Origin: Saccharopolyspora hordei
Lineage (GTDB): Bacteria > Actinomycetota > Actinomycetes > Mycobacteriales > Pseudonocardiaceae
Direction: 5' to 3'
DNA: 64,000 nt
Assembly: GCF_013410345.1 (NCBI RefSeq)
Contig: NZ_JACCFJ010000001.1
Span: forward strand, 5,221,001 to 5,285,000
Below are positions 17,966 through 25,853 of this stretch, piece after piece (the stretch's first letter is position 1; each line of letters opens with the position of its first letter). The notes beneath the pieces were generated by a model. That model saw only the letters and a list, made by a program, of their open reading frames with translations, was not told the origin of the DNA and ran no database searches. Position numbers and translations under genes: made by a program.

Positions 17966-18116
17966 CCAGGCACGGACCGCCCGCACACCAAAACCGCAGG
18001 TCACGTCGGCAATCACACGTATGCAAGATCGAACGGCGCTACGTGAGCGATCTCCAGTCGGGACCGCTCGCGATGATCTTTGAAACCCCAGCTCAGGGGC
18101 CCAAAAACCCTCAGCC
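17966..18116 (+). promoter_or_regulatory. CRISPR leader of array 2 (copy 2 of a duplicated leader)
   Basis: Aligns with 16773-16917 across about 140 bp with scattered mismatches and small indels. The shared block GAGCGATCTCCA and the TTTGAAACC box hold the same spacing to the first repeat. The duplication implies that array 2 arose with its own leader rather than as a broken piece of array 1. Confidence 0.6.
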
Positions 18117-18229
18117 CTGTCACCGGCCTCCACGGCCGGCCCCCATTGAGGCCCGCCCCCGCAGACCAGCAGCGTGTAGTCGTGCAGCCACGGCTGTCAC
18201 CGGCCTCCACGGCCGGCCCCCCTTCGAGA
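18117..18229 (+). CRISPR. Minimal CRISPR array 2: two 36-bp repeats, one spacer
   Basis: Repeats at 18117-18152 and 18194-18229 flank a 41-bp spacer. The repeat keeps the ends (TGTCACCGGC and CCCCATTGAGGC) of array 1 but the hairpin has changed on both arms, to CCGGCC and GGCCGG, so the stem pairing is preserved. The second repeat is degenerate at its 3' part (TTCGAGA instead of ATTGAGG), as in array 1. Confidence 0.75.
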
Positions 18230-18631
18230 GCCTGATCGGTTCCGTGCGTGATGCCTTGGGTCGACACCGTTGTGCCGGTTTTTCATGCGGGTTCGAACGC
18301 GGAGAACCGGACGAGGGAAGACCGGACCCGCAGGCCCGGTGGACGCATGGTCGTGAGTGCGAGGACCGGTTCCAGCCGGTTCCTGCACTCACGACCGCGA
18401 GGTGTGCCGGTGTTGCGTTTCGGGCCGTAGTCTTGTCGCGGTGTGATCGGTGATCAGCGGAGATGGCCGGCAGGGCGAGGTGGGCTGGGCTCGCTCGCCT
18501 TGTGTTGAGGGGTTGGAGGCCGCAGGGATGGGCTCGTCGGACTCGCCTTCCGCGGTGACGGGAGTACCGGCCGGGGCGTCGGTGCTGGTCGGGCCGTCCG
18601 CAGGTGTCAGGCGCCGGCAGCGGAGGTTGCG
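18230..18631. other. Intergenic region between array 2 and the toxin-antitoxin pair
   Basis: Contains the long hairpin at 18349-18396 and presumably the promoter of the toxin-antitoxin operon. A 61-codon frame at 18450 has no family match and no ribosome binding site, so it is not called. Confidence 0.5.
18349..18396. repeat. Long imperfect inverted repeat (hairpin)
   Basis: The arms begin GGTCGTGAGTGC and end GCACTCACGACC, a perfect 12-bp outer stem, and continue inward with an imperfect AGGAACCGG-like inner stem of about ten pairs around a short loop. There is no T-run on either side, so a classical terminator is doubtful. It could be a REP-like palindrome or a protein binding site. Confidence 0.6.
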
Positions 18632-19261
18632 GTGAGTCAGCAGCGGATGTTGGACGTGCTCACTGCGGAGTGGGACGAGGTGGCCGAGCGGCTCGACCCG
18701 GAGGCGTTCACCCGGTTGGTCTCGCTGGTGGGTGAGTTGCAGGGCAGTGATGCGGACACCGCTGCGTTGGTGACCGAGGACATCGCCGTGCTGCTCGGGG
18801 AAGTGCTGCCCGTGGAGCATCCGGTGCGGCGGGCGTTGGCCGAGTCGGAGACGCGGTTCGGGCGGTCGGACGTGGAGTGGGATCGGCTCAGCGGCGGGTT
18901 GCGGGACCGGCTGACCGGGTCTGCGCCGCGGCCGGACCTGGAGCGGTTGCGTTCGGTCGACGCGCTCGACGAGCAGCAGGTCGTGGCTGCCGGGCTGGAG
19001 CCCGAGGACCCGAGCTTGATCCGGTTGCCCGGCGAAGGCGGTGACCGGTGGCCGGCGTTCCAGTTCGGTGCCGACGGGGCGCCACGCGAGGTCGTGCGAG
19101 CCGTCAACCGGCTCCTGCACGCCGGCGAAGACCCGTGGGGCGCGGCGGATTGGTGGCTCGGGCACCACACCTCGCTGGGCGGGGTCCCCGCGCAGCTGCT
19201 CGGGCAGGTCGACGACGACGCGCTCATCGACGCGGCGCGTGACGAGTCCGCGGAGGTGTGA
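18632..19261 (+). CDS. Antitoxin with MbcA/Xre/ParS toxin-binding domain
   Basis: A 209-residue partner of the RES toxin. The C-terminal half (about 130-205) matches the Xre/MbcA/ParS toxin-binding domain: PSLIRLPGEGGDRWPAFQFG, then AVNRLLHAGEDPWGAADWWL and GVPAQLLGQVDDDALIDAA. The N-terminal half is helical but does not show a typical Xre helix-turn-helix, which is unusual and resembles the non-DNA-binding MbcA type. The GTG at 18632 is preceded by GGAGG at 18622-18626. The stop overlaps the toxin gene region (TGA 19259-19261), indicating translational coupling. Confidence 0.75.
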   Translation: MSQQRMLDVLTAEWDEVAERLDPEAFTRLVSLVGELQGSDADTAALVTEDIAVLLGEVLPVEHPVRRALAESETRFGRSDVEWDRLSGGLRDRLTGSAPRPDLERLRSVDALDEQQVVAAGLEPEDPSLIRLPGEGGDRWPAFQFGADGAPREVVRAVNRLLHAGEDPWGAADWWLGHHTSLGGVPAQLLGQVDDDALIDAARDESAEV

Positions 19262-19263
19262 GC

Positions 19264-19923
19264 GTGCCGCAGGCCACTCCACCTCAGCAGTACGCGGCCA
19301 CGCCGAACCGGTACGTCCTGCCCGCTGACACGGCGTTGTTCCGGCTCCACGAGCGGGCACGGCACGCCGCCGAGTTCAAGCCCGCGCACGTCAGCTTCGG
19401 TGCACCGGGTGGGCGGTTCGACGGGACACCGGAGGACCCGTTCCCCACCTACTACGCCGGGTTGCACGTCACCACGGCGCTGGCCGAAGTGCTGTTGCGG
19501 AACATCAGCTTCGGCCACGACGGGCAGCGGTTGATCCGCCGGGCGCAGATCGCCGGGCGGCGGTTCAGCGCGGTGCGCACGAAGCGGGAACTCACCCTGG
19601 TCAGCTTGCTCACCGGGCCCGACCTCGCTGCGGTGGCGCAGGATTCGTGGCTCGTCGACGCGGAGGGCCGGGACGCCTACCCGCACACGCGGAGCTGGGC
19701 GTCGTGGATCCGGTCGCAGGCGGACTGGGCGGACGGGTTGATCTGGCCGTCCAAGCGCGACACCGGGAAACCTGCCGTGGTGCTGTTCGGCGACCGGTGT
19801 GCGGACGCGCTGGACGGGGCGGAGCCCGACCTCCACATCGACCTGGACTCGCCGATCGGTGAGGCCTGGTTGGCCACGATGCTCGCGCCCTACCGGGCCG
19901 CCGTCGCGCCGAGCCCCAGCTAG
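19264..19923 (+). CDS. RES-domain toxin (NAD+-degrading)
   Basis: A 219-residue protein, the toxin of a RES/Xre (MbcTA-like) type II system. RES toxins bind NAD+ and destroy it by phosphorolysis or hydrolysis. The family triad is visible: Arg in LFRLHERA, Glu in TTALAEVLLRN and Ser in LIWPSKRD. GRFDGTPEDPFPTYYAG is the usual early G-R-F/W block. GTG 19264 is preferred over GTG 19258 because GGAGG (19252-19256) is seven bases from it. The preceding antitoxin gene ends at 19261. Confidence 0.85.
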   Translation: MPQATPPQQYAATPNRYVLPADTALFRLHERARHAAEFKPAHVSFGAPGGRFDGTPEDPFPTYYAGLHVTTALAEVLLRNISFGHDGQRLIRRAQIAGRRFSAVRTKRELTLVSLLTGPDLAAVAQDSWLVDAEGRDAYPHTRSWASWIRSQADWADGLIWPSKRDTGKPAVVLFGDRCADALDGAEPDLHIDLDSPIGEAWLATMLAPYRAAVAPSPS

Positions 19924-19930
19924 CGGAACC

Positions 19931-19980
19931 TCAGCGCTGGGACCTGGTTCCGCCGTCAGCGCTGGGACCAGGTCCCGCCG
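19931..19980. repeat. 25-bp tandem direct repeat at the end of the Rv1733c-like gene
   Basis: TCAGCGCTGGGACC followed by (T/A)GGT(T/C)CCGCCG occurs at 19931-19955 and again directly at 19956-19980, with two differences. The second copy encodes the last codons and stop (reverse strand) of the membrane protein; the first lies just beyond its stop. Confidence 0.75.
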
Positions 19981-20564
19981 TGCTGGAGGTGCAGCCACTC
20001 GCGCTCCCACGCACGCATGCTGATCCGCCGGGCCAGCCCCTGGGTGCCCGCGATCAGGCCGAAGCAGGCGAGCTCGGTCACCACGAGGAACAGCAGCGCG
20101 GCGAAGACGGCGGACGTGGTGATCGACCCGGCGCTCGCCGGCTGCGGGACGCGGTGGCCCGCTTCGTCGACCCACACCGTCACGGTCTCCCCGGCGCTGG
20201 CGTTCGCCGGGACCTGGACCGTCGCGCTGTGCTTCTGCAGCCCGACGCGCCACTCCGCGACCGCGGTGGAGCTGAGCGCGTCGTTGCTGTAGACCTCGGA
20301 GACGGGGATGTCCATCTCGGGGCTGGTGGTCAGCACCGCCTCGACGGGGCGAGTGGTCGCGGCCGATTCCGCTGCGCGCTGGGTGAGGCTGGCGTGCAGC
20401 GAGGCACCGAACATGCCCGCCACCGGCACCGCCACCATCGCCGCCATCAGCAGCAGGACCGTGATCCCCGCGGCGAGCCGGTCGATCGGCCTGCGCAGCG
20501 GGTTCCGGTTGACCCCCAGTGCGTTCACCAACCAAGCTGCGTGCGCCTTCAGCGCCGCGACCAT
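19956..20564 (-). CDS. Rv1733c-family membrane protein
   Basis: A 202-residue protein with two membrane segments, one at about 35-55 (ITVLLLMAAMVAVPVAGMFG) and one at about 145-170 (SAVFAALLFLVVTELACFGL), joined by an extracytoplasmic domain. The motif NRNPLRRPIDRLAAG before the first segment is the family hallmark. The function is not established; Rv1733c itself is known from the dormancy regulon of M. tuberculosis. Start is ATG 20564 with GGAGG five bases upstream; longer readings would add a non-conserved tail. Confidence 0.8.
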   Translation of the reverse strand: MVAALKAHAAWLVNALGVNRNPLRRPIDRLAAGITVLLLMAAMVAVPVAGMFGASLHASLTQRAAESAATTRPVEAVLTTSPEMDIPVSEVYSNDALSSTAVAEWRVGLQKHSATVQVPANASAGETVTVWVDEAGHRVPQPASAGSITTSAVFAALLFLVVTELACFGLIAGTQGLARRISMRAWEREWLHLQHGGTWSQR

Positions 20565-20791
20565 GCCAACCTCCAGACTGCCGGTGCACCGTGCGCCGCG
20601 GACCGCCGTCGTGTGGTCGTGCTCCGATGGTTGTGCGCGGCAACCTCCGTGCCGAGTATCCGCCCCACCTGCTTCATTGTTATCACAACGTGACTGTTCA
20701 TACACCGGGAGTGGAGCAGATCACGTTCTGTGTCGTGCAATGCGGATGTACCGGGCATTTCCGGCGCTCGTGCAGCAGGGCGGGTCCGCGC

Positions 20792-23086
20792 TCACCGCTC
20801 CCGGCTGCCGAACAGGCGCCGGGCGACCCGGCGGGTGCGATCCCGCTTCGGCCCGCGCTGGACGACCTCGCGCAGCCACTCGTGCCACGCCGTGGCGTGC
20901 TCCGCGTCGACGCCGCGCAGCAGCCTGCTCACGCGGCGGAAGTCGGGGTGCTCGTGCTTGTGCACCCACGCTTCCAGTTCGCGGTCGAACGCGGCGCGCA
21001 CCGTGGCCGTGGCGCTGTCCGACCAGGCGCACACGAACGCGAGCACCACCGCGCGGTCCCGCCGGTCCCGGTCGACGTCCTCGTCGTTCCACACCGCGGG
21101 CAGTGCGCGGACCAGGGTCTGCGGGAGCTCCTCGCCGCACGCCGCGATCGTCCCCGTCGACTCCTGCGGGTCGGCGTCCAGCAGGGCCGCCACCAGCTTG
21201 TCGGCGCGGGCGCCGAGCACCGTGCTGGAGATGTCACCGAGGCTCCCAGCTCCCGCGCCCTTCTTGCGGTGGTTGCTCAGCCAGACGCGCAGCTTGCTGT
21301 CGTCCTCCCACAGCGTGCGCAGGTCCTTGCGGTCACCGAGGTGGTGGCTGAGCATCCGCAGCACGTCCAGGTAGCGCCCGTTCACCGTGGACCTGGCCAG
21401 CACGCGGAAAGCCCGCTGCGCCAACGCGTCCGACACCGCCGTGGACGGCAGCTCGGCGAGGAAGTCGGACAGCTCCCCCAGCGTGGGCTGGGATGCGCCG
21501 AACAGCGCGTCGTAGACGGCTTCCTCCGTCCCGGGACGCTCGGGCGCGCGCAGCAGCGCGCGGAACGCCTCGACGGTCTCCTGCCGCGCCGACCCGCCGG
21601 CGGCGACCGCGGCGGACGCGACCGCGGCGTCCAGCGGCTCGAACGGGTCCGACACGGTGGGGGCGAGCAACCGCCACCAGCGGTCCTCGATCGCCTGGCG
21701 GACCTCGTCGGCGTCCGGACCCTGGAGGCGCCGCGCCAGCGCGTCGCGCAGCAGGCCGAGGAGCTCCGGGGCGCAGGTCCACCGTTCCGGGTCCACCCCG
21801 GCGTCCGGGTGGTGCGACCACCACGCGACGAACCGCTCCGCCGCCTGGCGGAAGCCGTCGAGGCGGGGGTGCACGTCGAAGCGGGCCGCGGTGCGCAGCA
21901 ACAGGTCCATCCGCTCCGGCAGCACCGCGTCGGCCGCGTTCTCCACCAGTGCCGTGGCCCGCTCCGCCTCAGCGGTCGTCCACGGGCGGGGGGTGAGCGG
22001 CGACCGGTCGTCGGCGCGCGTGCCGCGCACGATCTCGCCGATCTCCGCGCGCAGCAACGCGATCCGCACCTGACCGGCGCGCTCCAGCTCGGCCTCGGCG
22101 AGCCGGGCCAGCACCGGCACCCCCGGGTCGGCGGCCAGCACCGCCGTCAGCACCGGGTCCAGCACGTCCACTCCGGACACCGCGGGCGGGGCGCACAACC
22201 ACTCGGCCAGCGCCATCGCCGCGTCGTCCCCGGCCACCGGCTCGCCCAGCGCCACCACCCCGGCGGCGAGCCGGTCCGCCGCGTTCGGACGGTCCGCGCC
22301 CCGGCCGGCGGCGAACCGGTGGGACAGCTCGACGGCGTCCACCACGTCGAAGGGGTCGGCGCGGAGGAAGCGCGGGACCCAGTGCTGCGCCGCAGCGCTC
22401 GGTTCGCCCTCCCACCGCTCACCGGTGACCAGGTTGAACACCGCGACTCCGCTCTGGTCGACCAGCGACCCCGCCTGGTCCGGGCGCAGCGCCAGCACGT
22501 CCGCCCCGGTCGCCTGCGGGTCGGTGGCGAACACCTGGAAACCGACCTCGAGCGCGCTCTCCTGCGGCAGCAGCAGCGTCGCGGCGGCGATCCAGCGCGC
22601 CACCGCACCGGGGTCCTCGCTGACGAACACCACGCGCGGCGCACCGCCGTCGATCGCGGAGTGCACGGCGAGCAGCCAGGACTCGCCGTCCCGCTGCCCC
22701 AGCACCCACTCCCGCAGCGCCTCCACCCCGAACCCGGTCTCGGGTTCGGCGGGCACCGCGGGGCACTCGCCGCTCGGCGCGGGTCCGGTGACCCACCACG
22801 GCGCGTCCCACAGCTGCGCCGGGCGGATCGGCCCGTAGGGCCCGGCATCGGGGGCGACGAGCGCGTGGACGACGTGCTCGCCCTCACCGGTGCCCGCGCT
22901 GCGCGCCGTGACGTAGACCCCGTCGTGCGCGTGGACCAGCGACGGGCGCTCGGTGACCGCGCGCCGCACCGCGGTCGTCATCTCCTCGGTGGTGCCGGGG
23001 GAAACCGCCCGGAACTCAAGCTCGCCCGGTTGTTGTCCTGGGCCGCGGGCGGTGCAGTACAGCGAGTGGAACTCCCGCGCGCTCAT
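20792..23086 (-). CDS. GTPase-associated protein 1 (GAP1) family, conflict-system component
   Basis: A 764-residue protein. The N-terminal 250 residues (MSAREFHSLYCTARGPGQQP, later FRAVSPGTT and WVLGQRDGESWLLAVHSAI) match the GAP1 N-terminal domain of the GTPase-centred conflict systems found mainly in actinobacteria and other multicellular bacteria. The rest is a helical, Ala/Leu/Asp-rich solenoid of unknown fold. No catalytic motif or membrane segment is seen. The ATG overlaps the stop of the small upstream gene by four bases (ATGA), so translation is coupled. Its expected partner, a TRAFAC-type GTPase, is not intact in this window. Confidence 0.7.
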   Translation of the reverse strand: MSAREFHSLYCTARGPGQQPGELEFRAVSPGTTEEMTTAVRRAVTERPSLVHAHDGVYVTARSAGTGEGEHVVHALVAPDAGPYGPIRPAQLWDAPWWVTGPAPSGECPAVPAEPETGFGVEALREWVLGQRDGESWLLAVHSAIDGGAPRVVFVSEDPGAVARWIAAATLLLPQESALEVGFQVFATDPQATGADVLALRPDQAGSLVDQSGVAVFNLVTGERWEGEPSAAAQHWVPRFLRADPFDVVDAVELSHRFAAGRGADRPNAADRLAAGVVALGEPVAGDDAAMALAEWLCAPPAVSGVDVLDPVLTAVLAADPGVPVLARLAEAELERAGQVRIALLRAEIGEIVRGTRADDRSPLTPRPWTTAEAERATALVENAADAVLPERMDLLLRTAARFDVHPRLDGFRQAAERFVAWWSHHPDAGVDPERWTCAPELLGLLRDALARRLQGPDADEVRQAIEDRWWRLLAPTVSDPFEPLDAAVASAAVAAGGSARQETVEAFRALLRAPERPGTEEAVYDALFGASQPTLGELSDFLAELPSTAVSDALAQRAFRVLARSTVNGRYLDVLRMLSHHLGDRKDLRTLWEDDSKLRVWLSNHRKKGAGAGSLGDISSTVLGARADKLVAALLDADPQESTGTIAACGEELPQTLVRALPAVWNDEDVDRDRRDRAVVLAFVCAWSDSATATVRAAFDRELEAWVHKHEHPDFRRVSRLLRGVDAEHATAWHEWLREVVQRGPKRDRTRRVARRLFGSRER

Positions 23087-23310
23087 GCTCGGCTCCGTTC
23101 GATGACCCTGTGGCTGCGGGAGGGCCGCAGCTCGTCCGCCCCGGTCGGGCGCTCGCGGCCGCGGTCCGGTCCCGCACCGAGCGCGGCCCCCGCGGCGCAG
23201 CGGTCGCGCTCGAGGCCCCCGGGCTGCCAGCGCGTCATGTCCTCACCGGCGAGGAACAGCTGGTCCAGCCGGGCCCGGCGGCAGCAGCGGGGACACGCGA
23301 CCTCAACCAT
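23083..23310 (-). CDS. Small CxxC protein between the two conflict-system genes
   Basis: A 75-residue frame starting MVEVACPRCCRRARLDQL. One CPRC pair resembles half a zinc ribbon; a lone Cys follows at DRC and no second CxxC exists. The C-terminal half is Arg/Gly-rich without structure. Its stop overlaps the GAP1 start by four bases. In related operons the GTPase begins with a Cys-rich ribbon, so this may be the 5' stub of a deleted GTPase gene, or an independent small protein. The ribosome binding site is weak (AGGA). Confidence 0.5.
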   Translation of the reverse strand: MVEVACPRCCRRARLDQLFLAGEDMTRWQPGGLERDRCAAGAALGAGPDRGRERPTGADELRPSRSHRVIERSRA

Positions 23311-23369
23311 CTCGTCCTACCCCGTGAGCGCTGCCGACCGCAAGATCGACCGTCGCCCACGGCTGCACA

Positions 23370-25652
23370 CTAAGGCACCTCCAGCTGGGAGTTGGGCGGA
23401 TCGATCAACTCGACACCGGACGTGCTCGCGAAGCAGCGCAGCCAGAACGGCCCGCGCCGCGGCAGGTCCACGGTGACCGCGACGGGGCCGTCGATGCGGT
23501 GCACCGCGTGGTGCACGACCTCGCCGTCCCCCGGCTCCCGCGGCATGCGGCGACCGGGCGCGACGACCACCACCAGCTCGCACTCCGGCACCGGGTGGTC
23601 ACTGTGGAGCAGGATGCGCGCGGTCGCCCCGAACAGCCGGTGCCGCCGCACGACCCGGTAGCCGACCTGGGCCGGTCCTCCGGTGGTCAGCTCGGCAGGG
23701 CTGGAGCGGAGCTCGCCGACGACCGCGGTGACCCGCACGTCCACCGCGCCCGGACCGGCGTCCACGCGGCACCCGCCCTCGTCCTCGTACTGCTGCCGCG
23801 TCACCCGCCGCCGGCCGCCGACCGCACCGCGGGTCCAGCGCACCTCGGCCTGCTGCACGCCGTCGGGCCACTCCCAGGACAGCAGGAGCTCGCGCCCGGA
23901 GCGGCGCCCGTCCAACGAGGTCACGGGCGGTGGGCTCGACGCGGTGTGCCGCACCGTGACGGCGTCCGCGCGGGCCTCGGTGCCGTCCGGGAGCCGGTAG
24001 CGCGCCACCAGCAGGTAGTCCGCGCGAGTGTCCACAGTGGTGTCTCGGAACGCGGTGAGACCGTCGGTGGGCACCGGGACCTCGCCGGAGGGGCCCCTCC
24101 GCACCACGTCCACCCCGACGGCGTCCGGGTGCACCTCCCACCGGCCTTCGACCGCGCCGTCCCGCACCGCCAACCGCACCTCGTGCACCGGCGGCAGCAC
24201 CTCGACGGTCGCCCCGGCCGGGCGCGACCACGCCCCGTCGGGTTCCGCGGCGAACACCGCGTAGCCCGCGGTCCGGCCCCCCGGCACCGCGGTGTCCACC
24301 GCGGACGTCGCCGTCCCCTCGGCGACCACGTCGCCGTCGCCGGGGTGCTCGGGCGCCCGCCCGGCCCGCCGCACGACCCGGTACCGGGTGCCGGCGTCGT
24401 GGTCGGGCCGCGCGCGCCACGACAACCGCACGCCGAGCCCGTCCGACCGGGCCGTCAGGTCCGCCACCGGGCTCACCGGGATGCGCCGGGCCTCGGCCGC
24501 GATCGCGCCGTCGTCGGAGGCCAACCGGGCCGCGTCCGCCAGCTGCCGCCGGGCGTCGTCCTCGGCGCCGCGCTCCAGCGCGCGGCGCGCGGCTTCGCGC
24601 AGCTCGCGCACCTGCGCCGCGTGCCGGTCGACGGCCGCGGTCGCGGCGGCCGCCTCCTCGGCGTCGGTGATGCCGACCAGGGCCTGCTGGGCGGCCACCA
24701 GCCGTCCGTCGGCGAGCAGTGCGGTGACCTTGGCCAGGCCGGTGGCCTCCACCTCCGGCGCGCCCGCTTCGCTGAGCACGCTCACCACGACGTGCCGCGC
24801 CTCGCCCTCCTCCAGCCCGGACTGGCGCAGCACGCGCAGCAGCGCGCCGGCGGGCGCCCCGCTCTCGCGGAACCGGCGCACGTCGTCGACCAGGTGGTAG
24901 AGCGCCAGGCGGCGGAGGTCGACCGCCGTGCTCACCAGCTCCAGGGCGTCCCGCGCGGCTCCACCGGAGCGCTCCAGCGCCGCGCGCACGGCGTCCGCAC
25001 CCAGCCCGTCGGGACGTGGTGGGGTGCTGCGGAACCCGGTGACCAGCGCGAAGCCGGTCAGCTCGCCGTGCAGCAACGCGGGGACGCTGGTGACCTCGGC
25101 GTCCCGGAGCAGTTCCTTGAGGCGGCGGAAGGACCCGTCCGGCAGTCCGGGGGTCTTCGGCAGGTCCAGCGGCACCACCGTCCGCACCCCGGCCTCCGCC
25201 AGTGCCGCGTCCACCTCGCGCGGGGCCAGTGGGCCGACCGCGCGGCGCAGCGCCTCCAGCTGGCCCGGGGTGACCAACCCGAGGTCGCCGAAGTGGGCTC
25301 CGAGCACCTGGGCGAGCTCGGCGACCTGGGCGCTGACCGCCGCCGCCCGCTCCTCGTGCCGGGCCCGCCACCAGGACATCCGCGCCAGGGCGTCGCCGTG
25401 CTCGCGGCGCAGGTGCCGGTCCTCGCGCAGGAAGGCCCGGTAGACGCTGGTGGTGAAGCCGGCCCAGGCGGCCGAGCGGACCCGGTCGCGCCAGTGCGCG
25501 CGGACCTGCGCCAAGCGCTGCGCGAGGTCGGCGTCCGAGAAGTCGAGCGCGAGCGCGTACCGGGTCAGCAGGTCGTCGGGCAGGCGTCCGCCGCGCCCCC
25601 GCAACGGTCGCACCACGTCACGCTCGTACGCCTCCGGATCGAAGGGTTCCAA
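23370..25652 (-). CDS. Fibronectin-like multidomain protein of the GAP1 operon (SaV-like)
   Basis: A 760-residue protein. The N-terminal half is helical (VRPLRGRGGRLPDDLLTRYA, then repeated AEVRELREAARRALERG-like segments). The second half contains three or four beta-rich fibronectin-type modules with motifs such as GVRLSWRARPDHDAGTRYRV, VEGRWEVHPDAVGVDVV and LLLSWEWPDGVQQAEV. No enzyme signature or export signal is seen. It precedes the CxxC protein and GAP1 on the same strand with a 59-bp gap. Proteins of this architecture occur beside GAP1 genes in actinomycetes. The start is a TTG at 25652, with only a weak upstream GGAG, so the start is uncertain. Confidence 0.6.
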   Translation of the reverse strand: MEPFDPEAYERDVVRPLRGRGGRLPDDLLTRYALALDFSDADLAQRLAQVRAHWRDRVRSAAWAGFTTSVYRAFLREDRHLRREHGDALARMSWWRARHEERAAAVSAQVAELAQVLGAHFGDLGLVTPGQLEALRRAVGPLAPREVDAALAEAGVRTVVPLDLPKTPGLPDGSFRRLKELLRDAEVTSVPALLHGELTGFALVTGFRSTPPRPDGLGADAVRAALERSGGAARDALELVSTAVDLRRLALYHLVDDVRRFRESGAPAGALLRVLRQSGLEEGEARHVVVSVLSEAGAPEVEATGLAKVTALLADGRLVAAQQALVGITDAEEAAAATAAVDRHAAQVRELREAARRALERGAEDDARRQLADAARLASDDGAIAAEARRIPVSPVADLTARSDGLGVRLSWRARPDHDAGTRYRVVRRAGRAPEHPGDGDVVAEGTATSAVDTAVPGGRTAGYAVFAAEPDGAWSRPAGATVEVLPPVHEVRLAVRDGAVEGRWEVHPDAVGVDVVRRGPSGEVPVPTDGLTAFRDTTVDTRADYLLVARYRLPDGTEARADAVTVRHTASSPPPVTSLDGRRSGRELLLSWEWPDGVQQAEVRWTRGAVGGRRRVTRQQYEDEGGCRVDAGPGAVDVRVTAVVGELRSSPAELTTGGPAQVGYRVVRRHRLFGATARILLHSDHPVPECELVVVVAPGRRMPREPGDGEVVHHAVHRIDGPVAVTVDLPRRGPFWLRCFASTSGVELIDPPNSQLEVP

Positions 25653-25812
25653 CGCTCCGCCCGCCTCGCAGTCACGAGTGACCGGCCTCCGCGGTGACCG
25701 GTGGTCACCGGATGATCACCAAGCCTAGCCGCGAGGAGCTCCGCCTCGGGTGGGATCTTCGGCGGGCCGGAGGGCACCGGGGCGTGAGCGGCGCTGGGCC
25801 GTTCCAGTGAAC

Positions 25813-25847
25813 GGCTGCGGCGGTCGGGGTGGCCGACCGCCGCAGCC
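25813..25847 (-). terminator. Hairpin downstream of the snapalysin gene
   Basis: Perfect 15-bp stem GGCTGCGGCGGTCGG / CCGACCGCCGCAGCC with a five-base loop, starting 6 bp after the snapalysin stop. No long T-run, as is usual for actinomycete intrinsic terminators. Confidence 0.7.
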
Positions 25848-25853
25848 GGTGGC

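Noticed and set aside
18450..18635. 61-codon frame before the antitoxin
   Set aside because: No ribosome binding site and no conservation signal; it overlaps the antitoxin start and is likely a chance frame.
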